The translations under genes and the position numbers were made by a program. A model generated the notes under the pieces. That model saw only the letters and a program-made list of their open reading frames with translations. It had not been told where the DNA came from and did no database searches. A stretch of 64,000 nucleotides of DNA, from NCBI GenBank assembly GCA_030998015.1, contig JARWMV010000234.1, forward strand, positions 682,001 to 746,000, in the 5' to 3' direction. Shown piece after piece: positions 11,047 through 19,904 of this stretch (position 1 is its first letter; each line of letters begins with the position of its first letter). Source of the stretch: Ceratorhiza oryzae-sativae. Lineage: Eukaryota > Basidiomycota > Agaricomycetes > Cantharellales > Ceratobasidiaceae.

Positions 11047-13704
11047 ATGCCAATCTCAATCCAGGAGGCTCCTCCCAGGCGACTGGGCTCGCCACACCAG
11101 CCCGAGCACGTCATGGATGAAAAACACGCAGACGACAGCACGGTGCCTAACCCGAGCAGGCTACAAAGGTTCAAGTGAGTTGTGTCAGGCGTTTCTGTGG
11201 AGCAAATGAACTGACAGACCGGGGGGGGGATCGACCAGAGTCTGGTCTAAAACGAGTAAAAAGTTTATAGTGGTACATGTTACCCGCCACGTTGGACCCG
11301 GGGTGCTCGCGTCTATCGCTTATTTCGATCCGTGCGTGGCTTTGTCGACAAATGAAAAGAGTATAGCGGGAAGCCGACTGATGGCCTGGACTGTGCAGTG
11401 GAAATTGGTCTGTGGACCTCCAGGCTGGATCTCAATATGGGTACAAACTTTTGTTTGTTGTGTTGCTAGCTGGTTTGGGCGCGATTCTTTTACAGGCAAG
11501 TCCCCCCAAAATCGAGGCTATCCGCAACACTTATCAGTTATTTGATGTCCGGTTCAGACGATGGCCGCACGATTAGGATGCGTCACTGGACTCGGTAAGT
11601 AGCCACACTGCGAGCTTCCTTTTTCGTCATTCCAACGTGAGCGCCCGTTTGCTTTTTGGGATAGATTTGGCACAGCATTGTCGGCTGCTGCTCCATTCGC
11701 GACCAAAGCACAAGTTATGGTACCGGCGTGCATTATTGTATCCGATGTATGTCGTGTGCGAGATTGGTATTATTGCGACAGACTTGGCAGAGGTACGCGG
11801 ATAATGTGTCTCCAGGTCTCGATTGGGCGCAATCTAACCTGTCATATTTTTGAAGCTCTTGGGTAGCGCGATTGGATTGTGCCTCTTGATCCCTGCCATA
11901 CCACTATGGGCAGGGGTCCTCATCACCTCGGTCGATGTCATTTTTGTATTGGCCATGGCTCCAACTACGGCTGGTCGCCCTGTGCGTGCGTTCGAGGTGA
12001 GTGTCCAGGGTTCGGTTCCTGTGTCAGCCTGACTTTTTTTTTTGCTCCACCGGCTGGTCAGCTGCTCCTGATGTCGCTGGTCCTGGTTGTCTTCGTGGTT
12101 TTCATCATTTTGATCAAGAAGATCGACCCCGTGTGGTCGGACGTTTTTAATGGTAGGAGCATTAAGCTTTCAAGGAGACTCGAGCGTATCAGATTGACGT
12201 CCAAACTTTCCTATCACGCATAGGGTATTTGCCTTCCAAGGTCCGTTCACACTCTAGCCAACGGAACGGGAGCTCACGTCCGCAACCCAGACACTATTTC
12301 AGCCAGGTGCCTTGTACACGTCTATCGGTATTCTAGGCGCCACCGTTGTACGTACAAGTGACCACGCTTTATTGAATGATGCCCCTTGACTCGTGTCCTG
12401 GTATAGATGCCGCACGCTTTGTTCCTTGGTTCGAGTCTCGCGACGTTGAACCGAGTTTCAGAGCCAATTCCTCAAGCGAACTTGCCCTTTAACGAACAAA
12501 AAAGAGTGTATACGTTTTGGCAGCAATTCGGGCGTGCTCGTCGAGCGTTATTTTGGGTTCAGCGATCTCCCCCAAGTGACTCGTCTGTCAACCGAAACCA
12601 GGCGGTTTCCGTCCAAGCGAATCTCAGCGCTCATGAGCTAGCCGAGGCTGCCCAACCGGCACCTAGGCACACGACAACATCTCTTCAGTCAGCACGAATG
12701 ACGCCTGCAGAGTCAGCAGGGAATGAGTCGGGGAAAGTGCCACAAATTCAGCCGCAGGCTGAAGAATACCATCGTAATCATCGGAATAATTCACTAGAAT
12801 TCATCCGAGACCACTTGGGACACGCCATCATTGACATCGGTAGGTCGCGCCGAAGTCGCAAAAGCCGTGAGGCTAACCATACTTTGTTCCCCAGTCATGA
12901 GTCTATTGGGTTTCGCGGTCTCAATCAACTCGGCGTGGGTTTGCATATCATGTTCTGTCACCGCATACAGCTGACATGTGATTTAGAATACTGATCCTCG
13001 GGGCTGCAGCATTTTATTATGGGGGCAACGGCCAGAGCCCCGACGCAGGGTTATTCGATGCTCATGATCTTATTAGGGATAAGATCGGAAGGCGTGAGTA
13101 CTCAGCGCAAGGCTACGCAAAATGGGCGCGCTTACACGTGTGTGCTGGGTAGCGGCCGCTTTTCTGTTTGCACTCGCATTGCTCTGTTCCGGGCAAAGCG
13201 CATCCATTACCGCAACGCTCGCCGGACAAATCGTTAGCGAGGGATTCATCGAATGGCAGATCTCAGTGGGTGTTTCTTACGTTATGACACTAGATCGGCC
13301 ATCTTATATTCGCATAAACTTAGCCGCTTGCTCGGAGGACGATCACCCGTCTCATTGGGCTCATACCCTCCATGGTGGTTGCGATTGCAGTAGGACGTCA
13401 GGGAATCGATGCCCTTCTAGTCGCTTCGCAGGTGGCCCTTAGTATCGTGCTACCTTTCGTGATTTTCCCGCTTGTCTATTTGGCAAGCTCTGATGCTGTC
13501 ATGCGCGTACCTAAACCAGAGGGTGGGTATGTGAGTTACAAAAACAACTGGCTGACCATGTCTCTGGGTTACTTGATATTTATCGTCGTAGTGGTCGCTA
13601 ATGTGAGTATCTCCGCCTCAAATTATTCATGGATTGGGTGTTCACGTGCTTCCTGTGTCCAGTCTTATGTATTGGTTTCGCTTGCAATGGGCAAGAATGC
13701 TTGA
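11047..13704 (+). CDS. Nramp-family divalent metal transporter (Smf type)
   Basis: Proton-coupled importer of Mn2+ and other divalent metals, in plasma or endosomal/vacuolar membrane. The metal-site motif of TM1 is intact: GPGVLASIAYFDP joins across a splice to GNWSVDLQAGSQYG, giving the DPGN motif. TM6 has the second conserved element, GATV joined to MPHALFLGSS (the MPH motif). Later exons give ALALLCSGQSASITATLAGQ and LLVASQVALSIVLPF, both strong family signatures. About 14 introns are needed; the one at 11496-11557 has a GC donor (CAG/GCAAGT). A splice at about 13100/13159 joins DKIGR to PAAFLFALALL. A hydrophilic, Gln-rich loop of about 120 residues sits after the MPH helix. Start MPISIQEAP at 11047; stop TGA 13702-13704 after LAMGKNA. 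Confidence 0.9.
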
Positions 13705-14637
13705 GCCAGTTAGATCGCATATATTTGTATTTTCACGCATAGATTCGCTCTTGTTACTATGGGTTTGCCTAGAATTAAATGCTGTCCACGCTGCGCTTTA
13801 CGTCTTCGATCAACTGAAAGCGGGTATGAGCCAACAGTTTTCCCACGAGATTTTCCTGCACTCACAGGTGGTGAAATTGTCCCTTGGAAATACGCTCGGA
13901 AGAACTCGGTTGCGATCCAGGTGTCCCCGACCGCGCCCAGCGGAGGAATGCGGAGTTGACGCGGCCGGATTTTCGGCGAGGACAGGACTATATGCATTGG
14001 TTCGTGCTTTTTGAACGCGGCGGTGGGGAACAGCCCTTTGAATTGTTGGAGCGGAGCATGAAGAGCCTACCAGACGCGTGGATAGGAGCCTAGGCGTGTT
14101 TGTGATAAGAGAGCTACGTACTTCTTCCTGCTCCGCTTCAAGGTTTCCTGCCTTCCGTGCTAGTAACTGACGAGCCTGGATAGCTCTAATGAACCCATCT
14201 CGAAGATGTGAATAAGAAGTTGCGCGGGTAGGAACTGCGTGTAAGTCGGACGGTAAGCGATTTGGTTTGGAGGAACGCTGACAGCAACTTGCCTATGCGA
14301 AGGGCACATGTGGTTGTTTCGAGCAGCGTCTCAATGCGCTCTTCTGCGGTTTTACATAGTTTTAATGACTAATGTCACAAGGCGGTTAGGATTAGGATAT
14401 ATTTGGACCAGGCGGCCGTACCGTTAAGTCAACGTTTGCTAGGTCAGCATAGAATGCAACAGAGTATACGCGCATAGCCAAAAACGATACTGTCCGAACC
14501 CCGACGCCAAGCAAAGTCAGCTCGGGCTCTCCTTCTAGTCTGAGTATAGTAGGAAACTTGATGGAAGTAGCTGGATCGACTGTATGTGTTATATGAGGTT
14601 CAGTAATGTACTTTGAGATAACTGAGTTCGATCGCAG
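13705..14637. other. Intergenic, no gene seen
   Basis: About 0.9 kb between convergent gene ends. Open frames up to 126 codons occur on both strands (13634-14093) but overlap each other and lack any domain. No repeat or RNA gene was recognised. Confidence 0.4.
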
Positions 14638-15000
14638 CTACTTGCTTTTCTCAGCGTCGTCGGGAGCATCGAGGGCATAGGACTGAGAAAGCCCCCATAA
14701 TGCAAGGCCACCGGCAATGATAGCATATGGTGCTATCCTCGACCTGTTGTTCGCATGCGCTCGCGGTGCGCCTGGGTTCACAACTGCTCGCCCTGAAGGT
14801 ACTGAAGCAAGCCGTGAGAACCGTTGAACAAGGTCTTGACTAGGATTCTTGCAACCGAGTACGGAATAGCATGGTATGGATATTCGCCTTTTTGCTAGTC
14901 CAGCGATAACACTTGTTTTGGCCGTTCCATATAGTGCATTCATTACAGGATAGTAGTTGGAAACAGGAAGAGACAGAATCACGTGTTTAAACCAGGTCAC
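14638..15000 (-). CDS. Small predicted membrane protein, unknown function
   Basis: A single-exon frame of up to 120 codons with no known domain. The N-terminal half is rich in Arg, Lys and Ser with few acidic residues, as in mitochondrial presequences. A hydrophobic segment (APYAIIAGGLALWGL) near residue 95 could span a membrane once, and the tail is acidic (DAPDDAEKSK). A second in-frame ATG (MNALYG) at 14943 could be the real start. It lies 118 bases downstream of the exonuclease gene on the same strand but looks like a separate unit. A mitochondrial inner-membrane role is only a guess from composition. It could also be chance, since it is short. Confidence 0.45.
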   Translation of the reverse strand: MTWFKHVILSLPVSNYYPVMNALYGTAKTSVIAGLAKRRISIPCYSVLGCKNPSQDLVQRFSRLASVPSGRAVVNPGAPRAHANNRSRIAPYAIIAGGLALWGLSQSYALDAPDDAEKSK

Positions 15001-15118
15001 ATTTCATATAGCTAGCTAGGATACAGGCCCTGAAATACGCAAAAATTGGCAGACTAGGCACACAAGGTTAGACCTTGACCAATATAAAATTGAATGGGAT
15101 AAATCGCAAGGCAAACGG

Positions 15119-16152
15119 TCATGGTGGCTGTTGGGCTTGGATACGGCTACTACCAGTCGGCTCCATCTTTTGGCCCGCCAAGATATCAGACGTATAGGTT
15201 TCGGGAGCCGTATGTGGGTTTAAGTTCATCAAATCCTGGTAGACTATATATCCCGCCAGAGCATCAGAAGCAGCGTCTAGACCAGGTAGTTAGGCAATCA
15301 ATCAAACTCGAGTAGCCTAGGGACATACAGTTGATTTGTTGGTCTGTTAATGGTAACTCCCAGTTGCTCATCCTCGCCTTTCCTTTATTCAGGCGTCGGG
15401 ATCGGTATGCTTCTAGCAGCCGAGTCAAGCTTTAGGATGTGGGTTGATTTCAATAGATCCAGTCTGCGTAGAGGCAAATTACTCACGATATTAGCTCGCG
15501 CAACTTTCCACCCGCCCAACGTGATGAATCAGCGGATCGAGCGAGATGGCTCAACTCCACCGCTCCCAGCAGCGACACCCCGTGATCCCTCCAAAGCTTC
15601 TTGGCGTCCTCCATAATGCCAACGCCAGCTTTTATGATGTGTGGGTCTTCCAAATTTCTCGCAACCGCTCCGGGAATTCTATTACAAGTACGAAATCGAA
15701 TCATTGAGCGGGGTTGAAATCACACTCCGTTTGCCAATTACTCACCATTCATAGCACTAAGCTGGATGAGAAGTATCTGGTCCTCCTTTGCGAGTTGCAG
15801 CAGCGCGATGGGTGACTGCGGCTGACCTTTAACAAAAGTTGGCTTCCATTCTACGTCAAACCCAAATGGCCTAAAAACGGCGCGTGGGTTAGTTGGTTCT
15901 GAGAGTCCGGTTGCGACCGAGTCATGCCCACCCCTGTGCGACCTCAAGCGCCTTGTTGACATCGGCAGCTCGCCGAAGGTACCTCGGCACCGTCCCAGGT
16001 TCAACGGAGTCCTCCCAATTGAACACGGGATGGAGCGACTGAGGCCTTCCCAAGCCCTTTGAGAAATTGTCTCGGCGAGAACCCCTGGGTCGCCGAGTTC
16101 CAGGCGCAGCGTTGCTGCTGGGCTGGGGTGTCGGCTGTGTGGGGTTCATCAC
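15119..16152 (-). CDS. WRN-like 3'-5' exonuclease (RNase D superfamily), frame broken once
   Basis: A DEDD-family exonuclease domain like that of Werner syndrome protein but without a helicase, expected to trim 3' ends of DNA or RNA. Five exons: 16152-15932, 15870-15746, 15678-15487, 15429-15329 and 15276-15119. ExoI motif reads FGFDVEWKP (D and E of DEDD). Exon 3 carries IIKAGVGIMEDAKKLW (ExoII region with the second Asp), and exons 4-5 carry MSNWELPLTDQQINYAASDA (ExoIII, Tyr plus Asp). The N-terminus is basic and Pro/Ser-rich. Exon 3 begins in the frame EFPERLREI but must continue in the next frame as LEDPHIIK. One base seems missing near 15652-15657 (AAATTT), and the exon sum (797) is one short of a multiple of 3. 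Either an assembly slip or a recent null allele. About 265 residues if mended. Confidence 0.75.
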
Positions 16153-16682
16153 TCGTGAATGACGAAAGGCAAGGGCCGGGAGTATTATTTTGTAGCGTAT
16201 CGTTTAAAATGGAGTTGAAAGTGATCCTAGAGCCACCAGAGGTCCAAGTACTGGTCCTGGTTGGGCGTAGTGGCTAACGAGGCCCGCTGCGCGCTTATCA
16301 CGTTTCAACCGTGGCTGTCCAGTGGCGAATCAAACTGCGAAAAAAGTGCATTTCTCACGATCCATCTTTGGTTGTTACATGGATTACAGGAGGCAACGTA
16401 GCCATTTTGATAGCATTCTACGCCGGACCGACAATATTCGCCTGCTTATATGCGGTGCTTTTGCCTGAGTTCACGTGTTATTGACATGTCTCAAAAACGG
16501 TAGTGCAACGCACCCGTGTTATCATTCCTTGTGAGATAACCTCGAGCGAAAGATGATTATGCGGCGTATACAAGTATGTTAGACCAAACGATATACACGT
16601 GGCTCTCTCTTAGATGCCTGCATAAATGTTTGGTGAACAGGTCTCTCTAGTCCACAAACCAGTAATACTCACAACTACAGTC

Positions 16683-16741
16683 GCGACCCCAATGATGTAT
16701 ACTGGTAAATAAGTATAGACCCCGAATAAGAATTCCACCCG
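16683..16741 (+). repeat. Direct repeat copy A beside transposase remnant
   Basis: Begins GCGACCCCAATGATGTATA and ends AATAAGAATTCCACCCG, with about 17 extra bases in the middle compared with copy B at 17308-17349. Both copies point the same way and lie on either side of the transposase fragment. A 14-bp palindrome (CCGGGCATGCCCGG) follows directly at 16740-16753. Confidence 0.5.
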
Positions 16742-16857
16742 GGCATGCCCGGTGCTAATTTCAAATAAGAGTCGGTCAATTACTAAGGCTATGATACGGC
16801 GACACAAGGTCGCTGAGAGCGGGATTCGTGCGCCGTTGATGCCTGCCCTCCCGATAG

Positions 16858-17241
16858 GCTAACTGTAAACGCCTGCTACTTCAGCAAGCAATTGAACAGG
16901 AGGACGCTGGCGAGGAGGACATCTACAAGATCAATCAACTTACTGCAATGTCGACGATCTGCGATGCATGGGCGCAGGTTAGTTCTCGTACGATTCAAAA
17001 CTGTTGGCAGCACACGGGGATTTGTGGTCCGGAGCCCAAACCACCGCCACTTTCGGTTCCGACCGAAGCTGAAGATGTACGAGAGTCCATGTCCGCGCTA
17101 CAGATGACAATCAACAGTCTCCATCGGCGTGCCCAAGCTCTTTTGATCGAACTCGCCAGTGCCATCGAATTTACCGAGCCCCGTCTCCGAGCTAATCTAT
17201 TGTTTCTTTCAGACCTTAGCACTCAATTGGCGTTGTTTTAG
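16858..17241 (+). mobile_element. Pogo/Tigger-like DDE transposase remnant (C-terminal end)
   Basis: An open stretch to TAG at 17239-17241 reads AIEQEDAGEEDIYKINQLTA, then ICDAWAQVSSRTIQNCWQHT and GI. This is the pattern of the C-terminal end of CENP-B/jerky/pogo-type transposases, where a D-I-x-x-I-(D/N)-Q-L-x-A-M stretch is followed by AW..V...TI.NCWRHTGI. The DDE catalytic core and the DNA-binding domain are absent and an in-frame stop lies at 16855-16857, so this is a dead fragment. It sits within the decayed Hva1-TUDOR copy and between two direct repeats. Family assignment is from memory of the motif; a profile search would settle it. Confidence 0.6.
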
Positions 17242-17307
17242 ATTGATCATGTATTTAGCCCGTTCTCTCCCGAGTGTACATATATGAAATTCATCGGTGA
17301 TTTAGGG

Positions 17308-17349
17308 GCGACCCCAATCATGTATAAACCCCAAATAAGAATTCCCCCG
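17308..17349 (+). repeat. Direct repeat copy B beside transposase remnant
   Basis: Begins GCGACCCCAATCATGTATA and ends AATAAGAATTCCCCCG, matching copy A (16683-16741) apart from a few substitutions and the 17-base central gap. It is followed by CTCTATACATCATCGGGG (17351-17368), which is an imperfect inverted match to its own CCCCAATCATGTATA part, so it could also be a remnant of a terminal inverted repeat. Confidence 0.45.
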
Positions 17350-18012
17350 ACTCTATACATCATCGGGGCTTCTACTGTACATTCCCAGCGCTACCTGCAC
17401 GCTCGGGGTCGGTTATAAATTTCTCAATCTCTCCGGTTGTCGTGGAGTTTGAAACATTACCGTCGCCGACTCGAAACGAGGCAGCCAGTCAAGTGCAGTC
17501 ACCTTAATGAGCCTATTCCCACTGGCTAGCAGTATGTTGAGCCCTTTGTCCAACCTATGCCACTGATAATGTCCACAAAAACCATGAAATTGTTGAATTT
17601 GCAACTTGCCTTGTATTTATGGGAGGTGGTGGCCAATGAAGTGGTAAAACGAGGCACTCGGACGACCGTACGTGGGGTGAAAATCATGATGAAGCACAGA
17701 GGCCGCGCTGGCTCTCTGACAAGGCCACTGATGCAACATCCAGCAAGACGCTCGATCTCAAATTTTGCATCACCCTAGTATGGGGTTGGGCATCGTCAGC
17801 AGATCGTCATCGTGCTTCACTTGACGACACTTTTGGTAACAATCTGCGAAGAATGAACCCCTCCAGCGTTTCAATTCCATGACGCTTTTGGAAGCTCAGT
17901 TCACGCTAGGAATCAAGTCGGAAGTCACAAATTCTTCGTCTCTCATCATAATGGGGACAGCAATTTGTCATAGAACATTAAGAGTTACAGATAATACAAT
18001 TCTTGCATTCAT

Positions 18013-18464
18013 CTAAGCATAGCCACTAATATTGGTGGCCTTGTAAGGGGTGCTCTTGCCAGTGTTGTCATTCTTGATCACATAGCCTACAGGGTCAAAC
18101 GAGTTGGCGTGGCCATTTCTGAATGAAAGAACGACATACGAGGCTCTCCTTCAGACGCCTGAATAAATTCACATCAGCTCAAGTAAAACAATGGCTAAAA
18201 CCATAGGTTCTAACCTGAACAGTGTTTCCGGCGTCGCCAGCAGGCTCGGGGTTGGCGACAATCTCAACAATCTCCCCGGTGGTGGCCGAGTTTTCAACAT
18301 TGCCTCCACCAACTAGACAAAAATGGTGAGGAGGGCTCATGTTTTGATGGCGAACGACGTACTGGCAGTGTACTTGACCTTGTCGCCGACCTAGATGCCC
18401 AGTCAAACGTGGAGCTAAGTGGTAGAGTGGGTATTACACGGCCTACCTTGTATTCGATACCCAT
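18013..18464 (-). CDS. Hva1-TUDOR (hypervirulence-associated TUDOR) small protein
   Basis: A 78-residue protein in five small exons (18464-18447, 18390-18363, 18312-18215, 18158-18140, 18086-18013), each bounded by GT-AG sites; total 237 nt including the TAG. It reads MGIEYKVGDKVKYTA, then GGGNVENSATTGEIVEIV, NPEPAGDAGNTVQASEGEPR and YVIKNDNTGKSTPYK, ending NISGYA. The VGDKV start, the TxGxI core and the ASExEPRYxIxNDNTGK end are hallmarks of the Hva1_TUDOR family found in fungi and bacteria. The fold is TUDOR-like; the molecular role is not established, and the name comes from a mutant phenotype in other organisms, not from data on this gene. A TATA box lies 80 bases upstream. A decayed copy lies next to it at 16.6-17.6 kb. 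Confidence 0.85.
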
Positions 18465-18543
18465 GGTTAAATATAGAGGAGTGGACGAGAGTTGTTTGAA
18501 AGCGAGAATGAGATGATGAGGAAGAACGACTGGTCTGGGCTAG

Positions 18544-18553
18544 TTTTTATACT
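18544..18553 (-). promoter_or_regulatory. TATA box of the Hva1-TUDOR gene
   Basis: Minus-strand AGTATAAAAA, 80 bases upstream of the ATG at 18464, a usual distance for a fungal core promoter. Confidence 0.5.
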
Positions 18554-19762
18554 CAACAGAACCTGGTTCAGTTGAGCATCTGACAAAACTGGCCCCAAAT
18601 GTCTACGTCAATGGCGGTGAACTGGCGGTCGTCATTGGTATCACATACTGTCAAAACGACCCGGGGTTTTACCAAATCGAGACAGAAACCGATCGTCGGG
18701 CGTTATGCGCGTGCGTGTTAGGTATGAGACCGCGACTCATGACGCGCTGCCTGTCACGATTGCTACGTCCTCGATCAAAGCCGACGTCCTCGATGTTGCA
18801 GATGCCCGTGGATCGAGTCTAATTGCTTACATGTGACCGCCATCGGGTTCGATGGCGAGTTGAACCATGATGCATGCTGAGCTCGATGCGTGGCGGAACG
18901 TGCGCACAATATTGTTAGCATTGAGAGGGCCAACCCCGAGTTAGATTCTCTATCCGACATTTATTTGGGCTTCCTGAGGATTTGATTCATGCTCCTACGC
19001 CTACGGCGGTCGGCGTTCCACCCGCGAGAGGTTGCGTATCCCCATAATTTATGCGAAATGATTCACACTGTATTCGGCCTGTCCTCCTATCCAACAGTGA
19101 CGACTTGGCCTGTATGCATGCTCCAGAACAATCCATCAGCCGATCGATCAACTTGAGCCGGCCGGTAGAAGATAAGCACTGGTTCGGTTCCTGATATAGT
19201 ATTTGTCTCAGGACATGAGTCAAGTAGACACCGCTCTATGCAGTTGGAATTCTGGCTTCGGCTCGCAAGTGCGTCGACGTAATCCCACCGGAAGCCGGCG
19301 GAGATGTGCCCTTTGCGCCGCCAGCAGACGGGGACAAGATGAATGGACACGTCTCGGCAACGCCTCTCCCCACACAGGATAGTGAGGGAACAAGGTTAGC
19401 CGCGGGGGGGAGACTAGGGCGCAATACTATGATGTCTCTCACTCGCGCCCACAATTTTTTGTAGACTAATATCCACTTTGCACGCGATTATCGCCTAGGC
19501 CCAAAATAACCAAAGCTCCGGATTAGATGTGTGAGAACGTAGAGATAGGGCTTCCCGCAACCGCCTCGCCGAGTGGCGACATTCTGTTGGAAAGGAGGTG
19601 TCATAGTGGGCCACTCCTTGTCGTATGGCACAGACCACTTGTCCACGGTCGCGGAGGAAGACGGGGGTGCGCAATATCGTTTCCCGCTCCGAGGTGGTGA
19701 GACTAGATGCATCACGTGACTGCATGCACTCGATGATACGAGCGATTGCACTTCCATGTGGG

Positions 19763-19768
19763 TATAAA
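19763..19768 (+). promoter_or_regulatory. Candidate TATA box of pyruvate decarboxylase
   Basis: GGTATAAATG, 137 bases upstream of the ATG at 19905. This fits a strongly expressed fermentation gene with a 5' leader of roughly 100 bases. Confidence 0.4.
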
Positions 19769-19904
19769 TGCCTGCGTTTCTCCCAGGCTGATGCCCCAAA
19801 GACTCCCATCCCTCAACGTGAGTGAGATCTTGCCACAGAGACGACGCTGCTCATACCTCTATTCAGGAGAACCCCTTGACTGACATCTTTCGGCCACTTC
19901 GATC

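Larger units (their letters stand above)
16599..17554 (-). pseudogene. Decayed second copy of the Hva1-TUDOR gene, split by a transposon remnant
   Basis: On the minus strand, 17554-17527 matches exon 2 of the intact gene at 18013-18464 (VGQRAQHTA against VGDKVKYTA). 17470-17375 matches exon 3 (GNVSNSTTTGEI against GNVENSATTGEI, then DPERAGSAGN against NPEPAGDAGN). 16617-16599 matches exon 4 (ASKREPR against ASEGEPR). The start exon and the last exon are not recognisable, a TAG follows directly after the exon 3 copy, and the stretch between the exon 3 and exon 4 copies holds a transposase fragment. This supports a dead tandem duplicate. The match was made by eye; divergence suggests it is not recent. 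Confidence 0.55.
18465..19904. other. Intergenic, promoters only
   Basis: About 1.4 kb between divergent genes. Apart from the TATA boxes at 18544-18553 and 19763-19768 I see no gene. A roughly 60-codon open stretch at about 19268-19450 (+) looks protein-like in composition (PPEAGGDVPFAPPADGDK) but has no start, splice partner or family match. It may be a gene scrap. Confidence 0.4.

Noticed and set aside
15121..15315. 64-codon plus-strand frame (MVAVGLGYGYYQ...)
   Set aside because: It is antisense to the last two exons of the WRN-like exonuclease, which join in frame with clear family motifs and end exactly here.
19268..19450. Protein-like open stretch rich in Pro/Gly/Asp
   Set aside because: No start codon, no splice partner and no family match, so kept only as a remark on the intergenic region.
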